From Hormiphora californensis (lineage: Eukaryota > Ctenophora > Tentaculata > Cydippida > Pleurobrachiidae), in NCBI GenBank assembly GCA_020137815.1, contig CM035351.1:9881969-9945968 (forward strand): 64,000 nucleotides of DNA, read 5' to 3'. Below, piece by piece: positions 11,190 through 24,000 of the stretch. Under the pieces are notes generated by a model. That model was not told the DNA's origin, made no database searches, and saw nothing but the letters and a program-made list of their open reading frames with translations. Every line of letters begins with the position of its first letter. Position 1 is the first letter of the stretch. The position numbers and the translations under genes are program-made.

Positions 11190-11690
11190 ATTACAGTGAG
11201 AGAGAACAGCCCCGATTTTGATGAAACTTGGTCAGAATAGTGTTTGGTGTCTAATTAGAAACGTCCTAGAACAAAATGAATAGAACCATCTTTCTAAGCG
11301 TGAAATTCTGCATCGATTTTAGTGGCTGTAAACCTTTCTATGACGTTTTTGATCTGTGATGTCTATGTAACGAAAAAAACCTAAAATACCTTACCACATG
11401 AAGCATACCCGTTTGGTTTTTGGGGATAACTTCTGAACCTTACGACTACGTCATAGAAAGGTTTACAGCCACTATAATCGATGCAGAATTTCACGCCGAG
11501 AAAGATGAGTCTATTTATTTTGTTCTAGGACGTTCCTGAAACCCATAAAAGCCAAAAAAACCTAGAAAAACCTAAATTTAGGATTTGAGCACTTAAAAAA
11601 ATTTTGACTTCTAATTAGACACCAAAGACCATTTTGATTTAGTTTCATCAAAATCGGGGCTATTTTTACTTTAAAACCTTGACATTTAGT
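11190..11690. repeat. Fold-back repeat
   Basis: A left arm (about 11230-11360, including GTGAAATTCTGCATCGATTT and GTAAACCTTTCTATGACG) is repeated in inverse orientation at about 11445-11540 and 11610-11640. GGTGATTAGGC near 11070 and GGCTTAATCACC near 11748 may be the outer ends. There is no coding capacity. It is likely a MITE or fold-back element lying left of WDR37 exon 6. Confidence 0.65.
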
Positions 11691-11865
11691 CCAAAACTTC
11701 AAAATTTTCGGGGTTCGCTTAGAGGTACCGGGCTACCCTAAAATGAGGCTTAATCACCGCCTTTAATGTCTTTTAATGTCCTTTAATGTCTCAGGGACAT
11801 TAAAGTCGGACGTGTATGTTTAGGACATGGATATTAAATTCATGCGCCCCCTAATTTTCACTAAC

Positions 11866-12077
11866 CTTTGCGGTACAATCGTCGCTGGCGCTTATCACAC
11901 AATCTGTGTGGCTAGTGAAGACTGCACAGGAAACTGTCGCCGTATGGCCCTGGTACACATTAACTGAATGAATAGAAGTCCGGAAATCCCATACTCGGAA
12001 TGTAGTATCCTTGCTGCAGGTGACAATAAGCGCTTGGGAGGGATGCACCGCTGTGTGTGTCAATTCTTCTTCGTGAC
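11866..12077 (-). CDS. WDR37: WDR37 exon 6: WD repeats 4 and 5
   Basis: The acceptor is CGCAG before 12077; the donor is GTTAGT at 11865-11860. The 212-bp exon enters in phase 1 and leaves in phase 0. It completes the glycine of [15 protein letters not shown], then encodes [11 protein letters not shown] and [14 protein letters not shown], ending SDDCTAKV-type after the lysine codon. The WD signature and the GH dipeptides are intact. The next exon should start with a Val-Trp-Asp-like continuation but was not found. Confidence 0.93.
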
Positions 12078-15000
12078 CTGCGATAGTGTGTGTTTGAACC
12101 TCTCCGAACGGCAGGTGAGAAGAAGCCCGACCGGTTAAGGGACCCTTTAAGGGACCCTAGAAAGTTAAGGGACCCTTTAATGAGGTAGAACGAATCGTGA
12201 GCAGTCCTATAATAAAATGTATCGGGGAGGAGAACCTCTAGGAATGGTCTAAACCATTCCCGACTCCTCCAGGTAAAACATACCATGAATTCAAGAGGTG
12301 CACTCCTAGAAGTGAATTTTTCCATTTCTAGCCGGTGTACCTCAAGGCTGGGGAAGGTAGCCCCCCGTGCTACATCCCTCCCATCCCAGCCCCTCACGGA
12401 GAAGAAGAAGGTATCATTTCTCGATTTCGGGCAGAGCGAGGGCGGGGCCCGGAAAATTTGAGGTTATGGACGAAAAAATCAGTGTTTTGAGCTCATTTTG
12501 GCCATCTATCTCAGCCACCCAGTTCCACCACTCCTGGTGGTAAAAGATCAACAAAAAATAACAAAAGGAGCGTCACCCGTCGATGCATGGAAAACTAAGG
12601 GCGGACACACTGGGTGCATGTTGCTGAAGAAATGTGGGAGCAATGTTTTGAAACGTTTCATCTGTTTGCTCCAAACATTCACCACAAAACATCAATGAGT
12701 TCAGGGTAATCCATGTACCTACCAGAGAGTGTGTGCATAATAGTGCCAACCTCAGCATCCCAAACAAGCGCAGTCCTATCCCAGGACGCGGTTACGGCCT
12801 GAGTTCCACTATTAAGCCACTCTGCAGTGGTGACAACGCTGCTATGACCATCAAGCGTCCGCTGAGGTGTTTTTACCACTACCGCCGCTGCCACACTGAA
12901 GAAAGGAACAACATAAGTAGTCAGAAAGCGGTGAATTTCAATATGTAAAACTTGGAATATTTTGGTACATTTTTTGGGTTTCCCACATGCCAAGGGAAGT
13001 ATGCCATGGGAAGTATGCCATGAGAATATGCCATGCCTTGTAACAGTTACGTGACCAGTGGCCACAAAAGGATGTAAAATTGATGACTAAACTTTAAAAC
13101 TGGGTTTCCTGGTGAATTTTTTGGCTGATGCAATGTTAGTTACTATGTTATTCATGGCAGTTGCTATAGTAACCAAGTCAGTTCGGTGAGTTACGGTTTT
13201 GTACGGTTTTGTACGGACCATACATAAAAGTATCCGAAATTCCTGTTTTTTTCTACTAATTTTATTACTATGTAATTTCGATTCTGGATAATTTTCTCGG
13301 TAAGAAATTGCGATCCGGGGAAATTTCTGGCTTAGAAAATACGATTCGAGAATTTTTTTCGGTAAGAAATCGCGATTCGGGGAAATTTCTCGCTTAGAAA
13401 ATACGATTCAAGAAAATTTTCTCGGTAAGAAATTGCGATTTGGGGAAATTTCTCGCTTAGAAAATACGATTCAAGAAAATTTTCTCGGTAAGAAATTGCG
13501 ATTCGGGGAAATTTCTCGCTTAGAAAATACGATCCGAGAAAATATTTTTGGTAAGAAAATGCGATTCGGGTAAATTTCTCGCTTAGAAAATACGACTCGA
13601 GAAAATTTTCTCGGTAAGAAATTGCAATTCGGGAAAATTTCTCTCGCTTAGAAATTGCGATTCAAAAAGATTTCTCTCTTAGAAATTCCGATTTTTCGTA
13701 CAAACAGTACAAAAAACTACAACAAATTATGGAGGTGGGTGCCTAGTAAAAGTTCATGGACGGGTTCCTTTTGTACCAATGTACCACCTAGGAACGTTTG
13801 TCGTGTATTTATTATCTTTCATTCGAAATTCAAAAAAGTAAACATCATTGATTCAGATTTCGGAAATTTTGAATAGAATATTTCCTTGTGTTTTGATAAA
13901 GAACAATTAAAACATGATTAAAACATGTTTTTATCTTCCAATTATAAGAAAAAGTTGCTAATTTTGTATGAAACCACAGTTTAATAGGAATTTATGACAC
14001 ACTAGAAAGCCCATTGTTAAGTCCTACAACACCCCCCCCCCCCACCGTCTCTATATCCCCCCTCTCAATCTTCGTCTCTCCATGTCGGGGTAAAGAATAC
14101 GGAGATTGGTAGTTGTAGAGCGCTGGTGATAAACATCAAGGGAAATCCCGCTGAATAACATGTAGAATCAGATGATAAAGATCCGTAGAATTGTAGCTGT
14201 GTAGAGAATCAACGGGGTACGCAGGTAGAAAGGCTTTGCCAATCATGGCGGCCCCAGCAGTAGATCCCAAAACACCAACAACAACAACCACAGGAACACG
14301 CAACAAACAACCAATAACATGCACGCGCAGTATCCCCCCTCCAATACCCCTCCCAAGCCACCTCCTTGGCAACCCCCACCATTTGCACGTGATGATAGGA
14401 CATCATCCTCATCACGCCACGCATTTGTACTTTATAATAAGGACTAGAAAGCCCATTGTAGTCCTACAACAGCCCCCCCCCCCACCCGTCTCTATGTCTC
14501 CCCCCTCTTACTATTCGTCTCTCCATGTCGGGGTAAAGAATACGGAGGTTGGTAGAGTGGTAGAGCGCTGGTGATAAACATCAAGGGAAATCCCGCTGAA
14601 TAACATGTAGAATCAGGTGATAAAGATCCGTAGAATGGTAGCTGTGTAGAGAATCAACGGGGTACGTAGGTAGAAAGGCTTTGGCAATCATGGCGGCCCC
14701 AGCAGAAGATCCCAAAACACCACAGGAACAGCACAGGAACACGCAACAAACAACCAACAACATGCACGTGCAGTATCCCCCTCCCATACCCCTCCCAAGC
14801 CACCTCCTTGGCAACCCCCCTCTATTTGCACGTGGGATACTCCATACTCCTCCTCACTACGACGTTCATTCCTACTTTATAATAAGGATTTATGATCATA
14901 AACTAAAGTTTCAACGATCAGAAAAGCTTTGTTTAATCATTTATACCCGTTTTATTTTTTTGTATTTTTTTGTACTTTTTTGTACTTTTTTGTATTTTTT

Positions 15001-18000
15001 TTGTATTTTTTTGCTTGAGGAAAGGCTTGTTTTTTTTCCGTACAAACATACAACAAATAGGTTGGAACCCCCCCCCCCCCCCCCCGATAGTTGATAGAAG
15101 TTTATGGACAACTGAGACAATGATTTTATTGCAGGAAATAAATCACACGACGGTTTCGTCGAACATCGACATCATCAGGCTGCTAAAATAAGGTCACATT
15201 AATTAAAATTTAAATTTGACTTGCCAAAATATTTTCCCGCCAAAACCGAAAAAGCCTAATAACCCTAGAACGGGGTGGGGCCAAGGTCTGGCCCCACTAG
15301 GTTTTGATCACCTCATCTAGCCCGATCGAACGCGACCAATGACGACCTCCTACGACGACCTAAACCCGTAATCCCACGTGGTGCCAGCCAACCGCCAGCC
15401 AAACGGTATCTATCACCTGGTATCAAAATCTAAGCTCTAAGTGACCAGGAACTGGTATTATTAGTGCTAATTGGTTATAACGTCATAAATCACATAATTA
15501 CGAATAATTAGTGAACCGGGGGTGGTAGAGACCTGCGGGATGGTGCTTTGGACTTTTCATAGAGTCCTTAATCATATCAGCAAGTCAAATTTAAAATTCC
15601 AGACCCAACTTCCCACAACTGACCCTACTACTCCACGATACTTAAACTTCCCTATATTAGTGAATCATTTTCTGAGTTTGTAATTTCATTCATACGGTCA
15701 CACACTCTTCCCATCCGAGTTGTGTTTACACCAGGTACCAAGTTGAGAAACCTGTTTTGCAAATCGAGACCGTACGACAGAACACACTGTCACATTACTA
15801 ACTGTCTTGTATGCCCCCTCATGACCCATCCTACTTTGGATTGTACTGTCAAGGGAGTGGTATACAAGATAGTGTGTAAATTATGTAATGAAATATATGT
15901 GGGTGAGACGGCTAGACCGTGCCGTGAGCGTTTCAAGGAGTACAGATTGGCAGCGAAATCGCCCAATATCTACCCTAACGAAGCACTTGCAGCATACTAC
16001 CAATCACAACACAATGGAGAACCCCCTGATTTAGAGTTTGACATATTGGCAACTGGCTTGGACCAGCCAGTCAGACGAAAAGTCACGGAGGCGATCCTAA
16101 TCAAATCTCTTAAACCTAGCATTAACAAACGAGAAGAGGGAGAAAAGATCGAACAATATATTATCTGATACAGTATCTGATTTCTGATTCCTAGTTTGCG
16201 TGTGATGTATATATTGTATAGTTCCTATTTCGTGTATTTTAGATATTAGACATTAATTAATGTGACCTTATTTTTAGCAGCCTGATGATGTCGATGTTCG
16301 ACGAAACCGTCGTGTGATTTATTTCCTGCAATAAAATCATTGTCTCAGTTGTCCATAAACCTCTGTACAGTGTTTAGTTTATTATTAAAGTGCTGATTTA
16401 TAATTTTATGTTGATTGACGTGTGTGATTTACTATCTAACTATATCTAATGCAAATTTGACCGGAAATGTGACACCCTATCGTCAGTATGACAACGTGAT
16501 TCGTCAGTGTAACGACGTGATCCGTCAGTGTGACGACGTGATCCGTCAATGTGAAGATGTGATTCGTAGGTATGACGTATCACAAGTGCTTGAGAACTTG
16601 AGGGGTCAAATCACATACACAGAAGGGAGAGAAAGAGAGAGAGAGAAAAGGCGAGGGATCATATTTCAGTGTTCCCTATTCCAGCTACCATTTCACCGAA
16701 ATTCGCCCGTAGGGCGAACGGGTTTGCTAGTATATTTATAATTAACACTATGTTTTTGTAGCCCGATGAAGAGGTAGATCCTCGAAACTTGTTGCGACAT
16801 TAGGTATAATACCCGTCTAGTTCATTTGTTCAGCCCAGAGAGAATAATAAAAACTCTGACTATCAAACATGAGGCTAATAAACAGTTATCCGATCACCCA
16901 ACTGTCTACTGGGGTTGGTAATGAAATTCCCCCTCTGCGCTAGCTCACGGAGGGGTAATAATATCGCTTGTACGTTGGGAAAAAAATTCCTGTGTCCAAA
17001 CTACAAAACAGAAAGTTCTAATTATTTGAACATACCGAGGAAATTGTCTGAGCTACCTTTACATACCGGAATTTTTCGATATTTTGGCCATTAACACTGT
17101 TTTTGTTTTTGTAAACTATGAAGATGCTGGAATTTGGCTACAAAAAGCTTCAGAAATGTGCAAAATGCCATTCCAAAGGTATTAGAGGTGGATTCATTGA
17201 TAACTAAGCTATAGTCGAGTCAGAATAAATTCCACAAGATTGGAATTTTATGCCCATATAAGGAGTTCTGCGACACACCTCTGTTGTTAAACATGTGGTG
17301 GAATCGCTACCGGTCGTTACTTTCTGTAGAATTCAGGTCCTGGTTACTATACAAACTAGTACCATACGTTTTAGATAGGTTTTAGACAAGTTTTCGATAA
17401 CTTTTCATGAGAAGGTCCTGTAAATTTTCATTTTTAGGTAGGCGGTATTGTCACCCCTATATGCAATAATAGGGGTGACTTCGTAACCAACTACTGGGGT
17501 GAGAACCGACTAAGTGAAAAGTTAACCATTTTGCCCCGGTTTACCCTAATATCATTATTCAGTGCTTGTTCTGCTAGTCGCGTGTGCGGGGACGAGATAA
17601 TCTTGCGCACTGCGCGCTAATGGAGTCCGCGCGTTACGTCAAGTGTGTTACGAATAAGAGTCTCAAATCGAGTCTGAAACTTGTGTAAGTTGTAACCTGT
17701 TTCAAATTGTAACCTGTTTCAAATTGTAAATTGTTTCAAATTGTAAATTGTAAACTGTTTCAAACTGTTTCAAATTTCTTATGAAAATGTATATATAGGA
17801 GTTTCATGCTTGGAGTGGGGGCCACTGTGGGACCTCCGAACTGTGGGAACTTCAAACTTTTCCAAGAGGGCAGCAAGAAGATGGAAAGCTCTGATGATGA
17901 ACTAGATACACGGACCTACCTGCGGGAAACAGATGTGGAAGAAGAACACGTCCGATACTGTCAAGAACAAACCGTGGAGTGGGTAAGCGAGGTATTAACC

Positions 18001-21000
18001 CTAACCGGTGGGTTCGGTGAAATAAACCCGAACAGAGTGCAGCAGTATGGACCACAGACAGCGGAAGTTTGGAATGATCTGAAGGTCCCCTCCAGAACCA
18101 AACTCAATGCACTGACCAAGCCAGTGCTTTTAGACCTTGTGGAGGTGTCATAACCGACATAACCGACATTTTGACAAAAAATGTTCATTTTGGATATGTT
18201 CTTCAATTTTGAGAGCTTTTTCATGAACGGGATCGTGTTCCGCAGGCCAAAATTAGTCGATTACAACCGAAATTTGCTTTCCACCAAGAAAAAACTAAAG
18301 TGGTCAAAAAACCAAAGTGGTCAAACACATTGCTGAACTAAAGGCAAAACAAGAATTATTGCATTATGTGTTCATAATGCTGAGTTTCCCTGCCCTACCG
18401 TTTCATATGTCAGTGACATTGTCACTGCCAACAGGATCAAGGCTTGGTCATATTAATGTAATTTGAGATGCATACGATCTAGCTGTCAATATACTTCTCA
18501 CATAGCTTAGAGTTAGCTAACTCCCAATCACATGACACTTGCTAAGGCAGCGGATTACGGGGGCCCGGATGAGACGCCCGTACCAGTCGCCCGTACATTT
18601 GCTTTGCGCATTACGTTTCACCACACTTTCACCACAACGAAACACATGCACGTGACGCGCATGTACCTTATTTGTGGTGAAAGTGCGATGAAACGTAATG
18701 CGCAAAGCAAATGTACGGGCGACTGGTACGGGCGATCTATACGGGCGATCTATTCGAGCCCCCGTAATCCCCCGTGTAACCAGCTTTTGACATTCCAACT
18801 TAACTACTTATCTAACATCTCACACTCGACTCGCAAGATGAAAATTTGTATGTAACACGCGAAACGCACGGCAGAGCATTTCATGTTTTGTTGAGTGGCG
18901 CGCACACACACGTCCATCAAACTGTGTCAATGAGGTGTTTGATGAAGGAGTAGCTCGTCACTGTGCGCGCGGCTCCAGTTGCTACACCGTTGCCCTCGCA
19001 ACGAAAGTGTGACCAAAATGGTCCCTCTACCGATTAGTTAGTATACCAAAATGTCGTTTTCGAATTCTAACCCTGCTATGCCTTTTTACAAAGTAAAAAG
19101 GCATCCGGGTGAATGCCTTCGGCATTCACCCGGGCAGGGAAAAAATCAGGAAACAGTCATGGTGACTGCATCAGATACATCAGGCTTCGCCTAAGCTTCT
19201 CAATGGTCAGAAGCGTCACCCTTTCGATCCGTGGATTCCGTGGGAAGAAGACCGAAACTACATCTGATGATCTATGGAACATGAGAGTGTGTCAATGAAC
19301 AATTGTTTTTTTAATTTATTATTTTAGTCCGTGATAGCGCAAGAGCGCATGTATATTGATAACAACTGAGAACTCTCAGCATCAAAGATTGTTTACGGGA
19401 GTGCTCTCCCCCCCAAAAAAAAAAAAGAAAGAAAAAACTAAAAAAAATTAAAATTCATGCCCACGATTCTGCAAGTTAGTAAAATTAGCAAGAAAAAAAA
19501 GGGAGAAAAATTTTTATTTTTGTTCATAAAGTGGATATCTGAAGGCTTAAACTGAAAGTACAGTCGGACCCCGATTTAGGGACACCCTCGGGGGAAAGGG
19601 TCTTGTCCACTAAATCGGGGTGTCCACTAAATCGGGGTGAGCCATATTTGGCCCATAAAAACCTATTTTATGCCCAAAATGCTATATTATTAAGACTAAA
19701 GACACCTCTAACTGTTATATATGCAATATTCATATATTGATGACATGATCATTTCTGATTAGAAATAGGAAAATATAAAATAATTTTTTTTCAAAAAAAT
19801 TGTGGAAAAATTTTCTAAGTTATACCAGCCCGTCCGATTTGTGTTTCGAATCAGTGCAGCTTACTGGATGTCCTGTCTACAGGGTGTCCCATATATTCTG
19901 TGGGTCGGTTGGCGAGCTGTCACGCAAAAACGGTGATAGTTGTGTGAAAACAAACTACGGGAGTGTGCTGGATTAATTCCTTCCTAACTGATGGCTTTAG
20001 ACAGTTGGGTGATCGGATAACTGTTTATTAGCCTCATGTTTGATATTCAGAGTTTTTGTTATTCTCTCTGTGGCTGGACAAATGAATCAGACGGGTATAA
20101 TGACGCTACCAGTTTCGAGGATCTACCTCTTCATCGGGCTACAAAAATAAATAGTGTTAATTATAAATATATAGTAAAAAACTAAAATCACACACGTCAA
20201 TCAACACAAAATTATAAATCAGCACTTTAATAATAAACTAAACACTGTACAGAGGAGCAAGTCTCATATGATCAGTACAGAGTGAACTGAAGTTACCGTT
20301 ACAATACAGCAGGTGAGATGCAGTGATAAACAAATAGGGCGTGCATGAGGTGATACACAAGGACTATCACAAATTAATACAAACTATTACGCACACAAAC
20401 ACACGAACCCACTGGACAACAACAACAACAGCAACTAAATATTAAATTAAATATCTCGTAAGTTCGGAACATTCCTCTTTATTGTTCATACCAGGTCTCA
20501 GTTTCTGTATATACATGGCCTCTAAAATTTTCCTCTTTAAAATGTTTCTCTCGGTGGTTACTATCTTAACCCCCTAAACTCAGTTTTAAGATATTAACCA
20601 CCGAGAGAAACATTTTAAAGAGGAAAATTTTAGAGGCCATGTATATACAGAAACTGAGACCTGGTATGAACAATAAAGAGGAATGTTCCGAACTTACGAG
20701 ATATTTAATTTAATATTTAGTTGCTGTTGTTGTTGTTGTCCAGTGGGTTCGTGTGTTTGTGTGCGTAATAGTTTGTATTAATTTGTGATAGTCCTTGTGT
20801 ATCACCTCATGCACGCCCTATTTGTTTATCACTGCATCTCACCTGCTGTATTGTAACGGTAACTTCAGTTCACTCTGTACTGATCATATGAGACTTGCTC
20901 CTCTGTACAGTGTTTAGTTTATTATTAAAGTGCTGATTTATAATTTTGTGTTGATTGACGTGTGTGATTTTAGTTTTTTTACTATATATTTATAATTAAC

Positions 21001-24000
21001 ACTATTTATTTTTGTAGCCCGATGAAGAGGTAGATCCTCGAAACTGGTAGCGTCATTATACCCGTCTGATTCATTTGTCCAGCCACTGATGGCTTTGTTT
21101 TTAAATTAAATTTCAAAAGTTCATTTTTCATGAATGAACATTCCTGTCATTCATTCGTGAATTCTGAAATATTGTTTACCTTGAGTAAAAAACTTTTCTT
21201 TGGCTCGAAATTATCTTTCCAATGAGCACCATAAAAATCAAATTGAAGCACCGGATCGCATGGCAGGTGAGAAAATACAAATGCATGATTTTGGCCATTC
21301 CTGCGACTTTCAATCAGCTGTATCACCGCTACTTTCAGTTCAATCCTTTTAAAAGTTTGGGTGAACATTGGTGAAGATAAGATCTTTGCTCACAAAAAAA
21401 ATCAAGTTCAAAACTCAAAGTTCATTTTTCATTTTTGGTAGTTCATTCCACTCATTCAGGAACAAACATCCCTAAAGTGACGAAAAGGTTTGGGTTTTGT
21501 TTGGCCCATGTCCTGAAACGACAGAGAGGAGTAAAAACGTGTTTCCGGGCTAGTTAGTGGGTGTCCATGTGATCATTATGATATCTGACACCTTTGCTGA
21601 GCCATAATTAAGAGATTTTCTCAAACTCAAACATGGGATACAAGTATTCTGCGATTGGTATCGTGCACCAATAACAAGAGATCCCATAGCACCTCAAAAA
21701 TTATGATTAGCTAAATGAAATGAGTTTATTTACGATTGAAAAGATTAAAACCAATGTAAAGTCGGACTAAACGAACATTTTCAAGCGTGAATCAACTCAT
21801 TTCATTTAGCTAATCATAATTTTTGAGGTGCTATGGGATCTCTTGTTATTGGTGCACGATACCAATCGCAGAATACTCGTATCCCATGTTTGAATTTGAG
21901 AAAATCTCTTAATTATGGCTCAGCAAAGGTGTCAGATATCATAATGATCACATGGACACCCACTAACTAGCCCGGAAACACGTTTTTACACCTCTCTGTC
22001 GTTTCAGGACATGGGCCAAACAAAACCCAAACCTTTTCGTCACTTTAGGGATGTTTGTTCCTGAATGAGTGGAATGAACTACCAAAAATGAAAAATGAAC
22101 TTTGAGTTTTGAACTTGATTTTTTTTTGTGAGCAAAGATCTTATCTTCACCAATGTTCACCCAAACTTTTAAAAGGATTGAACTGAAAGTAGCGGTGATA
22201 CAGCTGATTGAAAGTCGCAGGAATGGCCAAAATCATGCATTTGCATTTTCTCACCTGCCATGCGATCCGGTGCTTCAATTTGATTTTTATGGTGCTCATT
22301 GGAAAGATAATTTCGAGCCAAAGAAAAGTTTTTTACTCAAGGTAAACAATATTTCAGAATTCACGAATGAATGACAGGAATGTTCATTCATGAAAAATGA
22401 ACTTTTGAAATTTAATTTAAAAACAAAGCCATCAGTTAGGAAGGAATTAATCCAGCACACTCCCGTAGTTTGTTTTCACACAACTATCACCGTTTTTGCG
22501 TGACAGCTCGCCAACCGACCCACAGAATATATGGGACACCCTGTAATTAGCGGGTTCAAAACGAACAGATACGTGATACCATGCCGAATCGGGGCACCCT
22601 AACCGGGTTAGGAAGTATGAAAATTTCAAAATAACTTTTTCTCTCAAAATTTATGGGGAGCACCGATCAAAGCATTGACAATCGTACTGTAAAATTTTGC
22701 AAAAAAGTTTTAAAATTTTTTAAACGTATACCAGCCACGTCCGAATCGTGTTTTGAATCGGTACATCTTATCACATGTCCTGCTGCTAATTAGACGGTTC
22801 GGAACGAATCGAAAAGTGATCCCCATCGAATCGAAATTTTGACGCTTGGTGAACTTGTGATTCAATGGCCCCATGGGGATCACGTATCGGTTCGTTCCGA
22901 AACTTCTAATTAGCAGCAGGACATGCGATAAGATTCACTGATTCGAAACACGATTCGGACGTGGCTGGTATTTTCAAAAAAATTTCACAAAAAATTTCAC
23001 AAAAAAAATTCAAAAAATTTTTGGGGGAAAAAAATCCTGTCCCTAAATCGGGGTGTCCCTAAATCGGGGGTCCCTAAATCGGGGTCCGGCTGTAACAGCT
23101 GTATAAGTTGTCACGAGACGATTGATATGTGTATTTTGTTCGAAATAACGCCCTAAAACATACTTTTTGAAATGAATATGCCCATATATGGGCATAGCTC
23201 GTGCCAACGTAATTGGGCCATGGTAGAGCCAAAACTTTGTGATAAAATGTTTTAGAATGATCGTAGGAGCTCATTTAACCCGATACCAAGTGAAATTTTG
23301 AATTAAATTAGGCATTTGAAAAAATAGCACACGCGAGACCAGTTCGAAGGTCACACAGTGGCCCCCACTCCAAGCATTATGATGCTGCGGACGGTGACAC
23401 CAGCCCTTCAAGGTTGGGACAGCAGTATAGGAGTTTCAAACTTTTCAACACTACTTTAAACAAATTAACTTGAGGTGTACGTATGTAAAGAGCGCCGTAC
23501 ACCACCCACAGTAAGCTCTCTCAAGAAGAAGATCATCAACTACATCAGTTAGTCACTCTGAAGTTCGGACCACGCCACCCTCAGCCACATCATCATCCTG
23601 GGTCCTAACCCCGTCAGTCCGGCATGACGTGTTTTAGGTGGATTGTTGGCCCTGGCAGAGAAGCTGAAAGACAAGCAAGCTGATGCAGTGAAGTCAGTGA
23701 TAACGCTTTTTCAACCAGGGAAGACTGCTACAGCGAATTCGAACAAAGTGACAACGGTAGGGAGACCAAACCTGAACGAATGCAGTACATTCTTGGGAAT
23801 AGATGCTCTGTACTCAAAGGGCAACAAAGCGTTCTCAAATAAGGATCAACTAACGAAGATGATAGTCTAGTAAGGTCCAACTTAACATATTAATAGGTGC
23901 ATCTGAATGCCTGGAATGTGGAGAAAACTTCACCTTCCAGCGAGGGAGGAGAGAGATACTGAGGTCCTATGCAGTCAGCCCTCTCATGACTGTGAGAAAG

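Larger units (their letters stand above)
15092..16363 (+). mobile_element. Penelope-like element with inverted ends
   Basis: The 3' tail (about 16255-16363) is repeated in inverse orientation at the left end (about 15092-15205), an arrangement known for PLEs. Both ends carry a CTGATGA - stem-loop - GAAA motif. Between them is the C-terminal GIY-YIG endonuclease coding region (listed separately). The stretch at 15240-15660 is the reverse complement of 52250-52700, a PLE end also present there. The RT domain is missing. Confidence 0.75.
19880..22543. mobile_element. Tc1/mariner-like fold-back, nested level 2
   Basis: TIR CAGGGTGTCCCATATATTCT is inverted at the right end, flanked by TA. The sister copy of the host element at about 63665-63690 has the uninterrupted TCTAATTAGCGGGTT, confirming the insertion point. 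After subtracting the inner PLE the element is nearly palindromic around 21770. A short frame ([17 protein letters not shown], on both arms) is conserved in the arms and in the 55-kb copy, but I do not recognise it. Confidence 0.85.
19561..23092. mobile_element. Pogo-like TIR element, with nested insertions
   Basis: The ends are CAGTCGGACCCCGATTTAGG and its complement, ending GGGGTCCGGCTG, with TA on both sides (19559-19560, 23093-23094). CAGT...ACTG ends and a TA target fit the Tc1/mariner-pogo superfamily. Subterminal GATTTAGGGACA and GGTGTCC words repeat. The full unnested form is about 870 bp (63127-63995). No transposase. Confidence 0.85.
18151..23336. mobile_element. Composite TE nest in a hAT-X type element
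   Basis: The outermost layer matches the 830-bp element at 55989-56818: internal sequence at 18151-18300, 19420-19558 and 23093-23336, the last ending AAATAGCACAC. Its left TIR is lost. Inserted in it are a hairpin-capped element (18343-19141) and a pogo-like element (19561-23092) that itself contains further layers. The uninterrupted target around 56565-56585 supports the 19561-23092 boundaries. Confidence 0.7.

Noticed and set aside
14136-14814. Short frames with a Kozak-like ATGGCGG in each Helitron B unit (also 53.0-54.3 kb)
   Set aside because: Frames shift between units, no conserved stop and no recognised domain; explained by a C/CA-rich non-autonomous Helitron.
16282-16320. A proven active hammerhead ribozyme
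   Set aside because: Core order is right, but an extra base precedes stem II and stems I and III are not convincing, so only a hammerhead-like motif is claimed.
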